A DNA stretch of 33,692 nucleotides. It comes from Pseudomonadota bacterium (GTDB taxonomy: Bacteria > Pseudomonadota > Gammaproteobacteria > Burkholderiales > Burkholderiaceae_C). The stretch is from assembly GCA_021825505.1 (NCBI GenBank), contig JAKAHP010000004.1, positions 1 through 33,692 of the forward strand, in the 5' to 3' direction. Numbering within the stretch: the stretch's first letter is position 1; every line of letters begins with the position of its first letter. The notes under the pieces are model-generated. The model was not told the origin of the DNA. It searched no databases and was given only the letters and a program-made list of their open reading frames with translations. The translations under genes were made by a program, and so were the position numbers. This document shows positions 1 to 9,000 of this stretch, one piece after another.

Positions 1-1
1 C

Positions 2-268
2 GGCGACGCCGAGCGACTGGCGCGCTACGCGCGCCGCCTGCGTCTGGCCACGCGTCCGCTGTACCTGGCGACCGAGGCGGTGGTGCGGCTCTACACCGAC
101 TCGCGGCCGCCGGCGCTGGCGTTGCGCGGGCTGGCGCTGCGCGCCGCGCAGGCGCTGGCGCCGCTGCGTACCGGCGTCACGCGCGCGCTGCTCGACTCGG
201 GCGAGCCGCTGGCGCTGCGCCTGGCCGCGCACCTGCCGCCGCTGCCCGGCCTGCCGCGCCTGCTCTGA
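2..268 (+). CDS. C-terminal end of a UbiH/COQ6-like FAD-dependent monooxygenase (5' truncated by window)
   Basis: Open frame from base 2 reads GDAERLARYARRLRLATRPLYLATEAVVRLYTDSRPPALALRGLALRAAQALAPLR..., resembling the tail of UbiH-family hydroxylases; stop at 266-268. Confidence 0.55.
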   Translation, partial: GDAERLARYARRLRLATRPLYLATEAVVRLYTDSRPPALALRGLALRAAQALAPLRTGVTRALLDSGEPLALRLAAHLPPLPGLPRLL

Positions 269-290
269 GCTCGGCGCCTGAGCCGGCACC

Positions 291-2033
291 TCACGCCGGC
301 TCGTACAGCTCGCGCAGCTGCGCGTAGGGGCCGGGCTGCGCGACCAGCGCTGCCGCGCTGCCGCGCTGCACGACGCGTCCGTGCTGCAGCACCGCGACGT
401 CGTCCACCAGTGCGGCCAGGGCGCCGAGGCGGTGACTGATCAGCAGCACGGTGCGGCCGCGCATGGCCTGCGCCAGCGCGCCGAACAGTTCGCGCTCGGT
501 GGTCGCGTCCAGCCCTTCGGTCGGCTCGTCGAGGATCAGGATCGGGGCGTCCTTCAACAGCGCGCGCGCCAGCGCCAGGCGCCGCGCCTGGCCGCCCGAC
601 AGCTGCATGCCGCCTTCGCCGAGGCTGCTGTGGTAGCCGTCGGGCAGGCCATTGATGAATTCGTGCAGCTGGGCGCAGCGGCAGGCCTCGACGATCTGCG
701 CCTCGCTCGCGTCGGGCCGCGCCAGCAGCAGGTTGTCGAGCAGCGTGCCGTGGAACAGATAGTCGTCCTGCGACACCACCGCGAGCAGCGCGCGTGCGTC
801 GTCGCCGGCGTAGTCGCGCAGCTCGTGGCCGCCGACGCATGCGCTGCCGGTGTAGTCGCGAAAGCGCGCGAGCAATTGCACGACGCTGCTCTTGCCGGCG
901 CCGCTGGCGCCGACCAGCGCGAGCCGCGCGCCGGCGGCCAGCTCGAGGTCGACGCCGTCGAGCGCCCACGGCGCGTCGTCGGCGTAGCGCAGGCGCACGT
1001 CGCGCAGCACGATGGCGGCGTCGCGCGGCCGGGGCGACAGCGGCTGCGGGGGCGGCTCGACGTCGACCAGCTCGAACAGCCGGCGCGCTGCGGCGAGCAT
1101 CTCGCCGAGCAGCTGGAACGCCAGCGGCAGCGGCGCCACCGCCTCGAACACGGCCAGCGCGAAAAACGCGAGCATGGCCAGGTGGGCCGGCGCCAGCTGG
1201 CGCGCGGCGACCTGCGGCAGACCCCACAGCAGCGCGAACCACAGTGCCAGATTCGCGCACAGACCGACCCCGCCCGCGGCCAGGCCGGCCAGGTCGGCGA
1301 GCCGGCGCTGCTCAGTCAGCAGCGCCTCGGAGCCGTCGTGCACGCGCTGCAGCGCCGCGTCCTCGCCGCCGTACACGCGCAGCTCGGCGGCGCCGGCCAG
1401 CGCATCGGCGACGTCGACACGCAGTTGCGCGCGCAGCTGCAGCTGGCGCGCCGCGGCCGGTGCACCGCGCCGGCGCAGCAGCGCCGGCAGCGCGACGCCG
1501 GCGATGGCCAGCAATGCCGCGGTCGACGCTGCCACCACGCCGCTGTACAGGGCCATCACGCACAGCGCCAGCACACTGCCGGCGGCGGCGACGGCCAGCG
1601 GCACGAACAGCCGCAGATACACCTGGTTCAGCGTGTCGATGTCGGCCAGCAGGCGCGACATCAGGTCGGCGCTGCGCCACGCCTGCAGCCGCGCCGGCGC
1701 CAGCGGCTCGAGGCGCTGGTAGAACCACAGCCGTAAGCTGGCGAGCAGGCGGAACGTGGCCTCGTGCGTCAGCAGACGCTCGACGTAGCGCCCGCCGGTG
1801 CGTGCGATCGCGGCGCCGCGGATCAGCGCTGCCGGCGTGAAATAGTTGATCGCGAGCGCGGCCGCGCCGGCCAGCGCCATGCTGGCGATGAACTCGCCGG
1901 CCACCGCCAACAGCGCGACGTTGGCCAGCAGCGCGAGCAGCGCGACCGCCGCGCCGCCCACCATCCAGCGCCGCCACGGCGCGAACAGCGCATACAGCCG
2001 GCGCAGCACGCGCAGGTCGTCACGCCAAGTCAT
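291..2033 (-). CDS. cydC: Thiol reductant ABC exporter subunit CydC
   Basis: MTWRDDLRVLRRLYALFAPWRRWMVGG...; ABC TM domain, Walker A GASGAGKSS, signature LSGGQARRLALARALL, Walker B ILILDEPTEGLD; lies directly downstream of cydD. Confidence 0.88.
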   Translation of the reverse strand: MTWRDDLRVLRRLYALFAPWRRWMVGGAAVALLALLANVALLAVAGEFIASMALAGAAALAINYFTPAALIRGAAIARTGGRYVERLLTHEATFRLLASLRLWFYQRLEPLAPARLQAWRSADLMSRLLADIDTLNQVYLRLFVPLAVAAAGSVLALCVMALYSGVVAASTAALLAIAGVALPALLRRRGAPAAARQLQLRAQLRVDVADALAGAAELRVYGGEDAALQRVHDGSEALLTEQRRLADLAGLAAGGVGLCANLALWFALLWGLPQVAARQLAPAHLAMLAFFALAVFEAVAPLPLAFQLLGEMLAAARRLFELVDVEPPPQPLSPRPRDAAIVLRDVRLRYADDAPWALDGVDLELAAGARLALVGASGAGKSSVVQLLARFRDYTGSACVGGHELRDYAGDDARALLAVVSQDDYLFHGTLLDNLLLARPDASEAQIVEACRCAQLHEFINGLPDGYHSSLGEGGMQLSGGQARRLALARALLKDAPILILDEPTEGLDATTERELFGALAQAMRGRTVLLISHRLGALAALVDDVAVLQHGRVVQRGSAAALVAQPGPYAQLRELYEPA

Positions 2034-2122
2034 GATGGTGTGCCCCCGGCGCCAGGCTGCGCCTGCCGCGGCCCCCCGAGGGGGCTGAGCGCGGCTTCGG
2101 AGCGGCCGTGCGCCGCGCTCAT
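2030..2122 (-). CDS. 30-aa mini-ORF MSAAHGRSEAALSPLGGPRQAQPGAGGTPS created by repeat duplication; ATGA overlaps with cydD stop and cydC start
   Basis: ATG at 2122-2120 overlaps the cydD TGA (2121-2119); its TGA (2032-2030) overlaps the cydC ATG (2033-2031). Function, if any, unknown. Confidence 0.35.
   Translation of the reverse strand: MSAAHGRSEAALSPLGGPRQAQPGAGGTPS
2035..2095. repeat. 61-bp direct repeat copy 1 (GC-rich, with hairpin-capable ggcgc/gcgcc and cccccgaggggg segments)
   Basis: atggtgtgcccccggcgccaggctgcgcctgccgcggccccccgagggggctgagcgcggc, identical to 2121-2181. Confidence 0.97.
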
Positions 2123-3915
2123 GGTGTGCCCCCGGCGCCAGGCTGCGCCTGCCGCGGCCCCCCGAGGGGGCTGAGCGCGGCGTAGGCGCTGGCGAACAGC
2201 GCGGCGTAGGCGCCGCCGGCGGTACGCAGTGCGGCCGGCGCACCCTGCTCGACGACACGGCCGGCGTCGAGCACGACGACGTGGTCGGCCAGCTCCAGCG
2301 TGCGCAGCCGATGCGCCACCAGCAGCACGGTGCGGCCGCGCAGGCGCGGCGCCAGCGCGTCGAGCACCTGTTGCTGGCTGATCGCGTCGAGGTGCGCGGT
2401 CGGCTCGTCGAGCAGCAGCAGCGGTGCGTCGCGCAGCAGCGCGCGCGCCAGCGCGATGCGCTGCGCCTGCCCGCCCGACAACCCGGCGCCGCGCTCGCCC
2501 AGGCGCGTCGCCGCGCCCTGCGGCAACGCATCGACGAAGGCGTCGGCGTGCGCCGCGCACAGCGCCTCGCGCAGTTGCGCGTCGCTCGCTTCGGGTCGCG
2601 CCAGCCGCAGGTTGTCGGCGACGCTGGCGGCGAACAGATGCGGCTGCTGCGGCACCCAGGCCAGCTGCGCCAGCCAGTCCGCCGGCGCCAGCGCATCGAG
2701 CTCCACGTCGTCGACCCGGATGCGGCCGCGCTGCGCCTGCGCGAAGCCCAGCAGCAGCGCCAGCACCGAGCTCTTGCCGGCGCCGCTGGCGCCGACCAGC
2801 GCGGTGACGCGCCCGGCCGGAACCTCGAAACTGCAGCCGCGCAGCGCGTCGCGCCCCTCGCTCCAGGCGAAATGCACGTCGTCGAAACGCAGCGCGTGCG
2901 CCGCGCGCGGCAGCCGCACCCCGGCGGCGGCGCGCGCCGGCAGCGGCTCGGCGAGGATCTGCGCGATGCGCGTGGCCGCGCCGATCGCGTCCATGCGCAA
3001 GTGGTAGACCGCACCCATCGTGCGCAGCGGCGCGTAGTACTCGGGCGCCAGCAGCAGCACGAACAGCCCGGGCAGCAGGGACATCTCCCCCCACATCAGC
3101 CGGAAGCCGATCAGCACCGCGACCACCGCGATGCTGACGGTGGCGAGGAACTCGAGCACGACCGACGACAGGAAGGCCACGCGCAGCACGCGCATGGTGC
3201 TGATGCGGTAGTCCTCGGACACGCGCGCGACGACCTCGGCCTCGCGCCGCGCCGCGCCGAGCAGCTTCAGCGTCGTCAGCCCCTGCAGCGTGTCGAGGAA
3301 GCGTCCCGACAGATAGGTGAGCCGCGCCCACTGGCGCTGGTTCAGCTCTTCCGCGCCCTTGCCGATCAGCCACATGAACAAGGGAATCAGCGGCGCCGTC
3401 AGCAGCAGCACCAGGCCGCTGACCCAGTCGACCGGCAATACCACCAGCAGGATCGCCGCCGGCACCAGTGCGGTCGCGCCGATCGCAGGCAGGTAACGCG
3501 CGTAATACGCCTCCAGCGCCTCGATGCCGTCGACCGCGCTGCCGACGAGCTCGCCGCGCGACTGGCCGCGCAACCAGCCCGGACCCAGCTGCTGCATGCG
3601 CTGCAGCAACGTGTCGCGCAGCTCGCGGCGCAGCGCGGCGCCGGCACGGAAGGCGACGCGTTCGGCGGCACGCGTCAGCGCGAAGCGCAGCGCGAACAGC
3701 GGCAGCAACGCGAGCAGCCAGGGCCACGGCGAAGCCAGGCGGTGCATCACGCCGGCGTCGACCACGCGCGCGACCAGCCAGGCCTGCAGCATCAGCACCA
3801 CGCCCGAGGCCAGCGCCAGCGCCAGCGCCAGGTTCAGCGTCGCGCGCACGCGCGGACGCAGCGACGCCAGCCAGGTCTCGGGAAGCGGCGCGGCAGCGGG
3901 GGCGGGCATCGGCAA
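2119..3915 (-). CDS. cydD: Thiol reductant ABC exporter subunit CydD
   Basis: MPMPAPAAAPLPETWLASLRPRVRATLNLALALALASGVVLMLQAWLVARVVD...; Walker A GASGAGKSS, LSGGQAQRIALARALL, LLLLDEPTAHLD; paired with cydC. Confidence 0.88.
   Translation of the reverse strand: MPMPAPAAAPLPETWLASLRPRVRATLNLALALALASGVVLMLQAWLVARVVDAGVMHRLASPWPWLLALLPLFALRFALTRAAERVAFRAGAALRRELRDTLLQRMQQLGPGWLRGQSRGELVGSAVDGIEALEAYYARYLPAIGATALVPAAILLVVLPVDWVSGLVLLLTAPLIPLFMWLIGKGAEELNQRQWARLTYLSGRFLDTLQGLTTLKLLGAARREAEVVARVSEDYRISTMRVLRVAFLSSVVLEFLATVSIAVVAVLIGFRLMWGEMSLLPGLFVLLLAPEYYAPLRTMGAVYHLRMDAIGAATRIAQILAEPLPARAAAGVRLPRAAHALRFDDVHFAWSEGRDALRGCSFEVPAGRVTALVGASGAGKSSVLALLLGFAQAQRGRIRVDDVELDALAPADWLAQLAWVPQQPHLFAASVADNLRLARPEASDAQLREALCAAHADAFVDALPQGAATRLGERGAGLSGGQAQRIALARALLRDAPLLLLDEPTAHLDAISQQQVLDALAPRLRGRTVLLVAHRLRTLELADHVVVLDAGRVVEQGAPAALRTAGGAYAALFASAYAALSPLGGPRQAQPGAGGTP
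2121..2181. repeat. 61-bp direct repeat copy 2; encodes the C-terminus of CydD
   Basis: Identical 61-mer to 2035-2095, offset 86 bp. Confidence 0.97.
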
Positions 3916-4036
3916 AGGGCGTGAAGGGTCGGGTGGCGCAGGATCATCTTAGCGAGCGCACTGCGCCGCGGGATCGCCCCCGATATGCTTCCAGGATGCG
4001 CGACGCGCAGCGCGCGCCCCCCGTCTGGAGACCGCC

Positions 4037-4483
4037 ATGTCCGAAACCGCCCCGCACGTCACGCTGCGCCAGCGCGACGCCTATCAGTTCGACATCGAAT
4101 TCGCACCGCAGCTGCCGCTGCTGCGCTCCGACGAGCCGCCGCCGCTGGGGCAGGGCAACGGGCCGACGCCGGCACAGTTGCTGCTGGCCGCAGTGGCCAA
4201 TTGCATGAGTTCCAGCCTGCTGTTCGCGCTGGGCAAGTTCAAGAACGATGCGCGCGGCGTGACGACCACGGCCAGCGCCGAGGTCGGCCGCAACGAGGCC
4301 GGGCGCCTGCGCGTGCGGCGCATCGCGCTGCGCATCGACCTGGGTGCGGCCGCGGCCGAGTTGCAGCACGTCGAGCGCATCCTCGATCAGTTCGAGGAGT
4401 TCTGCACCGTCGGCCAGAGCGTGCGCACCGGCATCCCGACCGACATCGAAGTGTGGGACGGCGCCGGCGTGCGCCTCAAGTGA
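4037..4483 (+). CDS. OsmC family protein
   Basis: GQGNGPTPAQLLLAAVANCMSSSLLFALGKFK...FEEFCTVGQSVRTGIPTDIEV; OsmC/Ohr-like Cys pattern. Confidence 0.88.
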   Translation: MSETAPHVTLRQRDAYQFDIEFAPQLPLLRSDEPPPLGQGNGPTPAQLLLAAVANCMSSSLLFALGKFKNDARGVTTTASAEVGRNEAGRLRVRRIALRIDLGAAAAELQHVERILDQFEEFCTVGQSVRTGIPTDIEVWDGAGVRLK

Positions 4484-4502
4484 GCGCCGGCGCGCCTCTG
4501 CC

Positions 4503-4829
4503 TCAGCGCCGCTCCCAATGCCCCGGGTGCTCGCGCCAGCGCTCGCCGCGGCCTTCCCAGCGCTGCGGCACCCAGCGGTAGCCGGCGCGCGGCGCCTGCC
4601 AGTGGCCGGGGTTCCAGACGTAACGCGCGCCGATCCAGCTCCAGGTTCCGGCGATCCAGAAGTAGCCCGGCGCCGGCGCGACGCCGACATACTCGGCGCG
4701 CGACGGCGGCGGTGCCACCGCGATATAGCCCGAGGGGTAGTAAGCCGGCGCGTACGGCGCCGGCGCGACCACGCAGCCGGTGAGCAAGGCGGCGCCGAGC
4801 AGCGCGGCGGCGGCAGGCAGTTTCGACAT
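4503..4829 (-). CDS. Small lipoprotein with YxWxxGxW / WxPGHW repeats
   Basis: MSKLPAAAALLGAALLTGCVVAPAPYAP (lipobox LTGC) followed by YFWIAGTWSWIGARYVWNPGHWQAPRAGYRWVPQRWEGRGERWREHPGHWERR. Confidence 0.85.
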   Translation of the reverse strand: MSKLPAAAALLGAALLTGCVVAPAPYAPAYYPSGYIAVAPPPSRAEYVGVAPAPGYFWIAGTWSWIGARYVWNPGHWQAPRAGYRWVPQRWEGRGERWREHPGHWERR

Positions 4830-4969
4830 CGTCGTTCCTTGTGCGGGCGGCCCGCGGTCGCGGGTTTCTCGACCCTTTGCTGCACTGTATAACGCACCGC
4901 ACACGCGGTGGAGGACACGCGACGCGCGAATTTGCGCTGCCTCGCGCCTGCCATCGCCGGCGCGTCGAA

Positions 4970-6319
4970 TCAGCCGGCTTCGTCGTCCGCGTCGGCGTCG
5001 GCGCGCGCGATGTCGAGCTTCTTCATCTTGTCGTACAGGGTCTTGCGCGGCAGCCCGATCGCCGCCGCGGCGACGCTGACGCGCCCACCGCTGCGGCGCA
5101 GCGCCTGCACGATCAGCTGGCGCTCGAACGCATGCACGCGCTGCTCGAAGTTCGGCGTCGGCGGCGGCGCCGTGTCGTCGCCCGAGAGCATGCCGAGCAC
5201 GAAGCGCTCGGCGGCATTGCGCAGTTCGCGCACATTGCCGGGCCAGTCGCGCGTCATCAGGTCGAGCAGATGCGCGCCGGGCACCGGGCGCAACGGCTGC
5301 CCGGCGGCACGCGCGGCGTCGAGCACGAACTTCTGGAACAGCAGCGGCACGTCGTCGATGCGCTCGCGCAACGGCGGCAGGCGCAGCTCGACCACCGCCA
5401 GCCGGTAGTACAGATCCTCGCGGAAGCCGCCCTGTGCTGCCAGCCGGCGCAGGTCGACCTTGGTGCCGGCGACGACGCGGCACTGCATCGGCCGCGACTG
5501 ATTCGATCCCAGCCGCTCGAAGCGCCGCTCCTGCAGCACACGCAACAGCTTGGCCTGCTGCGCCAGCGGCATGGTCTCGATCTCGTCGAGGAACAGCGTG
5601 CCGCCGGCGGCGAACTCGATCTTGCCGACGCGCCGCGCGGTGGCGCCGGTGAACGACCCCGCCTCATGGCCGAACACCTCGCTGTCGAACAGCGTCTCGG
5701 GCAGGCCGGCACAGTTCAGCGCGACGAATTCATGGCGTGCGCGCGCGCCGAACTCGTGCAGGCTGCGCGCGGCCGCCTCCTTGCCGGTGCCGGTCTCGCC
5801 GTGGATCAGCACGCTGGCCTCGGCGTCGGTCAGCGCGAGCAGCTTGTGGCGCAGCTCGCGCATCACGCGCGAGCTGCCGACGATCTGCGCCTCGATGCGG
5901 CGCGGCGCATCGCCCAGCGCCAGCGCGTCGAGCCAGGCGCCGCGCGCCAGCAGCGCCTGGCGCGCGATCTGCGCCAGGCGCTCCGAGGAAAACGGTTTCT
6001 CGATGAAATCGACCGCGCCGCCACGCATCGCATCGACCGCGGTCTGCACGTCGCCGTGGCCGGTGATGACGATCACCGGCAGCTGCGCGTCGAGCCGCTT
6101 GAGCAGGCCCAGCAGCGCCAGCCCGTCGATGCCGGGCAGGCGGATGTCGGTCACGACGACGCAGCGCTGGCCATGATCGACCGCGGCCAGCGCTTGCTCG
6201 GCGCTTTCCATCGCGCGCACCTCGAGACCGGCCAGCTGCAGCGCCTGGGTGATGCCCAGGCGCACCGCCGGATCGTCCTCGACCACGATCACCGTGCCCT
6301 GCGCGTCGTGCTCATCCAT
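4970..6319 (-). CDS. dctD: DctD-like sigma54-dependent response regulator
   Basis: Receiver domain (VVTDIRLPGIDG), AAA+ domain (GETGTGKE, GSFTGA, GGTLFLDEIE), C-terminal Fis-type HTH (GLPRKTLYDKMKKL). Confidence 0.88.
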   Translation of the reverse strand: MDEHDAQGTVIVVEDDPAVRLGITQALQLAGLEVRAMESAEQALAAVDHGQRCVVVTDIRLPGIDGLALLGLLKRLDAQLPVIVITGHGDVQTAVDAMRGGAVDFIEKPFSSERLAQIARQALLARGAWLDALALGDAPRRIEAQIVGSSRVMRELRHKLLALTDAEASVLIHGETGTGKEAAARSLHEFGARARHEFVALNCAGLPETLFDSEVFGHEAGSFTGATARRVGKIEFAAGGTLFLDEIETMPLAQQAKLLRVLQERRFERLGSNQSRPMQCRVVAGTKVDLRRLAAQGGFREDLYYRLAVVELRLPPLRERIDDVPLLFQKFVLDAARAAGQPLRPVPGAHLLDLMTRDWPGNVRELRNAAERFVLGMLSGDDTAPPPTPNFEQRVHAFERQLIVQALRRSGGRVSVAAAAIGLPRKTLYDKMKKLDIARADADADDEAG

Positions 6320-8276
6320 ATTGCTCGCCTCCGTGATCCGCCAGCCGCAAGCGCAGCACGAACATCGCGCCGCCTCCTGCTGCGGGTTGCGCCTCGATGC
6401 TCGCGCCGACCTCGCGCAGGATGCGCTGCGCGATGCTCAGACCCAGCCCCAGCCCGGTGCCCTGCGCCTTGGTCGTGAAAAAAGGCTCGAACAGGCGCTC
6501 GCGCGCCGCCGCCGAAATGCCCTCGCCGCTGTCGGCCACGCACAGGCGCGCGTAACCCGGCTCGGCAGCGACGTCGAGGCTGACCTCGATGCGGCGCTGC
6601 GCGACGCCCTGCATCGCATCGGCGGCGTTGACCAGCAGGTTCAGCAGCACCTGCTGCAGGCGCAGCTCGTCGCACATCACGCGCGGCTCGACGGCCGGGA
6701 ACCGGCGCCGCAGCTCGATGTCCTCCTGCGCGAAACGACGCTGCAGCAGGCTCAGCGCGCCGTCGAGCGCGCTCGACACCGTGCACGGCTGCCACGCCGC
6801 CGGCGCCTTGCGCGCGAACGACTTGAGGTCGCCGGTAATGCGCGCCATGCGCCGCACCAGCCCGGAAATCGCGTCGAGATTGCCGCGCACTTCGCCCAGG
6901 CGCTGCTTGTCGAGCAGCACCACGGCGTTGTCCGACAGCGTGTGCAGCGCCGCCAGCGGCTGGTTCAGCTCGTGCGCGACGCCGGCCGCCATCTGCCCCA
7001 GCGCGGCCAGCTTGCCGGCTTGCGCGAGCTCGTCCATGGTGCGCCGCAGCGCCGCTTCGGCACGCTCGCGTTCGTCGACTTCGCGCTGCAGCGCCGCGTT
7101 GGCCTGCTGCAGCGCCGAGGTGCGCGCGTCGACGCGCTGCTCGAGCTCGCCGTAGGCGCGCTCCAGCGCCTCGCGCCCGGCGACGCGCTCGACCTGCGCG
7201 CGACGCCGCAGCACCAGCACCAGGCCCAGCGATTCGAGCAGCCCGGCGATGGCGAATCCGGCCAGCGCGCTGCGCCGGGCCGCCTCGCGCACCGGGCGCA
7301 TGTCCGACAGCGACAGCAGGCGCCAGCCCAGCGCCGGCACCGCCAGGCTGTTGGCCATGAAGGCGTGATGGGGCAGCGCGCCGAACGCTCCGGAGGCGGG
7401 ATGGGCCAGGCGCCACAGCGGCGCGCCCGCCGCCGATCCGGCCGGCAGCAGCCCGATCGGCCGCAGCGGCCCGGCCACCGTGTACTGCTGGGTCTGCGCC
7501 AGACGCCGGCGCACGCTGGCCGGCAACGGCGCCAGCAGCTCGAAACGCCAGGCCGGCACCGAACTGAGCAGCACGACGCCGTTGCGGTCGGTGACCAGCA
7601 CCGGATCGCGCCAGCCCTGCCACGGCACCGCGACCTTGTCGAGGTCGATTTTCGCGACGACGACCCCGATCACGCGCCCGCCCTCGAGCAGCGGCTGCGA
7701 GAAATACAGCCCGGAGTCGCGGCTGATCGTGCCGATGCCGTAGAAGCGCCCCGGCTGCCCGCGCAGCGCTTCGCGGAAATACGGCCGGAACGCGAAGTTG
7801 GCACCGACGAAGCTGATCGGTGTATCCCAGTTGCTCGACGCCAGCGTCAGCCCGCGCGCGTCCATCAGGTAGGCCACCGACGAGCCCGCGGCGCGGTTGG
7901 CGCGTTGCAGATAGGCGTCGGCGTCGCGCACCGCGGCGGCGTCGTGCGGATGCTCGAGCAGCTGCCGCAGCCGCCCGTCGAGCGCGATCAGCGACGGCAG
8001 GTAGCCGTAGCGGCCGATCTCGGCGCTGAGCGCGCCGGCGTAGTTGTGCAGCCGGCTGTCGGCCTGCGCGCGCAGCGCCCCGGCGCCGGCATCGAGCTCG
8101 GCGCGCCACGACGCGAACCCGGCCAGCGCCGCCAGCGCGACGCCGAGCAGCGCCAGCAGCGGGGTGCGCAGCGGGCCGCGGAGGCGGGTGCGGGCGGCAT
8201 GAACCATGGAGCGCGGCAGGACGTGCGGGAACGAGCCGCGCGCCGGGCGCGGCAGCAGACCGCCAGCGTAGCGCAC
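6312..8276 (-). CDS. dctB: DctB-like membrane sensor histidine kinase (start could be the internal ATG near 8207)
   Basis: N-terminal TM and long periplasmic region, H-box GVAHELNQPLAALHTLSDNA, N-box LLVNAADAM, GTGLGLGLS; 8-bp overlap with the dctD-like gene. Confidence 0.86.
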   Translation of the reverse strand: MRYAGGLLPRPARGSFPHVLPRSMVHAARTRLRGPLRTPLLALLGVALAALAGFASWRAELDAGAGALRAQADSRLHNYAGALSAEIGRYGYLPSLIALDGRLRQLLEHPHDAAAVRDADAYLQRANRAAGSSVAYLMDARGLTLASSNWDTPISFVGANFAFRPYFREALRGQPGRFYGIGTISRDSGLYFSQPLLEGGRVIGVVVAKIDLDKVAVPWQGWRDPVLVTDRNGVVLLSSVPAWRFELLAPLPASVRRRLAQTQQYTVAGPLRPIGLLPAGSAAGAPLWRLAHPASGAFGALPHHAFMANSLAVPALGWRLLSLSDMRPVREAARRSALAGFAIAGLLESLGLVLVLRRRAQVERVAGREALERAYGELEQRVDARTSALQQANAALQREVDERERAEAALRRTMDELAQAGKLAALGQMAAGVAHELNQPLAALHTLSDNAVVLLDKQRLGEVRGNLDAISGLVRRMARITGDLKSFARKAPAAWQPCTVSSALDGALSLLQRRFAQEDIELRRRFPAVEPRVMCDELRLQQVLLNLLVNAADAMQGVAQRRIEVSLDVAAEPGYARLCVADSGEGISAAARERLFEPFFTTKAQGTGLGLGLSIAQRILREVGASIEAQPAAGGGAMFVLRLRLADHGGEQYG

Positions 8277-8286
8277 CGCGCGCCGC

Positions 8287-9000
8287 TCACAGGCCGAAGT
8301 AGGTCTCGCGCACCGCGTCGCTGGCCTCGAGCTCGGCGCGCGTGCCCGACACGCGCACCCGGCCGTGGTCGATCAGATAGCCGCGGTCGGCCAGCTCGAG
8401 GAATGCCACGTTCTGCTCGGCGATGAGCAGCGCGGTGCCGTCGCCGATGCTGGTGCGCAGCACCTCGATGACCTGCTTGACGAATACCGGCGCCAGCCCC
8501 GACGAGGGCTCGTCCATCAGCAGCAGGCGCGGCTGCGCCACCAGCACCTTGGCGATGCCCAGCATCTTGCGCTGCCCGCCCGACAGCGAGCCGGCGTGGG
8601 CGCGGCGCTTGGCCGCCAGCGCCGGAAAGATCTCGAACAGCTCGGCCTTGCGCCGCCGCACTTGCGCCTCGGGCAGGAAATAGCCCCCCAGCGCGATGTT
8701 CTCGTCGATGCTCAAGGTCGGGAACACGCCGAGCTCGGACATGAACGCGATGCCGCGCCGGATGCGCTGGTCCGGCGCCAGTGTGTCGATGCGCTCGCCG
8801 TCGAAGCGGATGCTGCCGCCGCGGCACGGCAGCAGGCCGATCAGCGTGCGCAGCAGCGTGGTCTTGCCGGCGCTGTTGGCGCCCAGCAGCAGCACGGTCT
8901 CGCCGGCCGCCACCTGCATGTCGACGCCCCACAGGATCTGCAGCGGGCCGTAGCCCGACTCGACTCCGTTGAATTCAAGCAGTGCGGACATCTCGATCAA
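8287..9000 (-). CDS. livF: Branched-chain amino acid-type ABC transporter ATP-binding protein (LivF family)
   Basis: GANSAGKTTLLRTLIGLL, LSGGQRKMLGIAKVL, LLLMDEPSSGLAP; LivF-like length and position. Confidence 0.88.
   Translation of the reverse strand: MIEMSALLEFNGVESGYGPLQILWGVDMQVAAGETVLLLGANSAGKTTLLRTLIGLLPCRGGSIRFDGERIDTLAPDQRIRRGIAFMSELGVFPTLSIDENIALGGYFLPEAQVRRRKAELFEIFPALAAKRRAHAGSLSGGQRKMLGIAKVLVAQPRLLLMDEPSSGLAPVFVKQVIEVLRTSIGDGTALLIAEQNVAFLELADRGYLIDHGRVRVSGTRAELEASDAVRETYFGL

Noticed and set aside
291-3014. 907-aa minus-strand ORF as one fused protein
   Set aside because: The N-terminal part is out-of-frame sequence within cydD; only the portion from 2033 is CydC.
2281-3924. 547-aa plus-strand ORF
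   Set aside because: Antisense shadow of cydD with low-complexity Q/R composition.
4841-6478. 545-aa plus-strand ORF
   Set aside because: Antisense to the dctD-like gene; no recognisable domains.
6249-8426. 725-aa plus-strand ORF
   Set aside because: Antisense to the well-supported dctB-like gene; Arg/Gln/His-rich translation typical of high-GC shadow frames.
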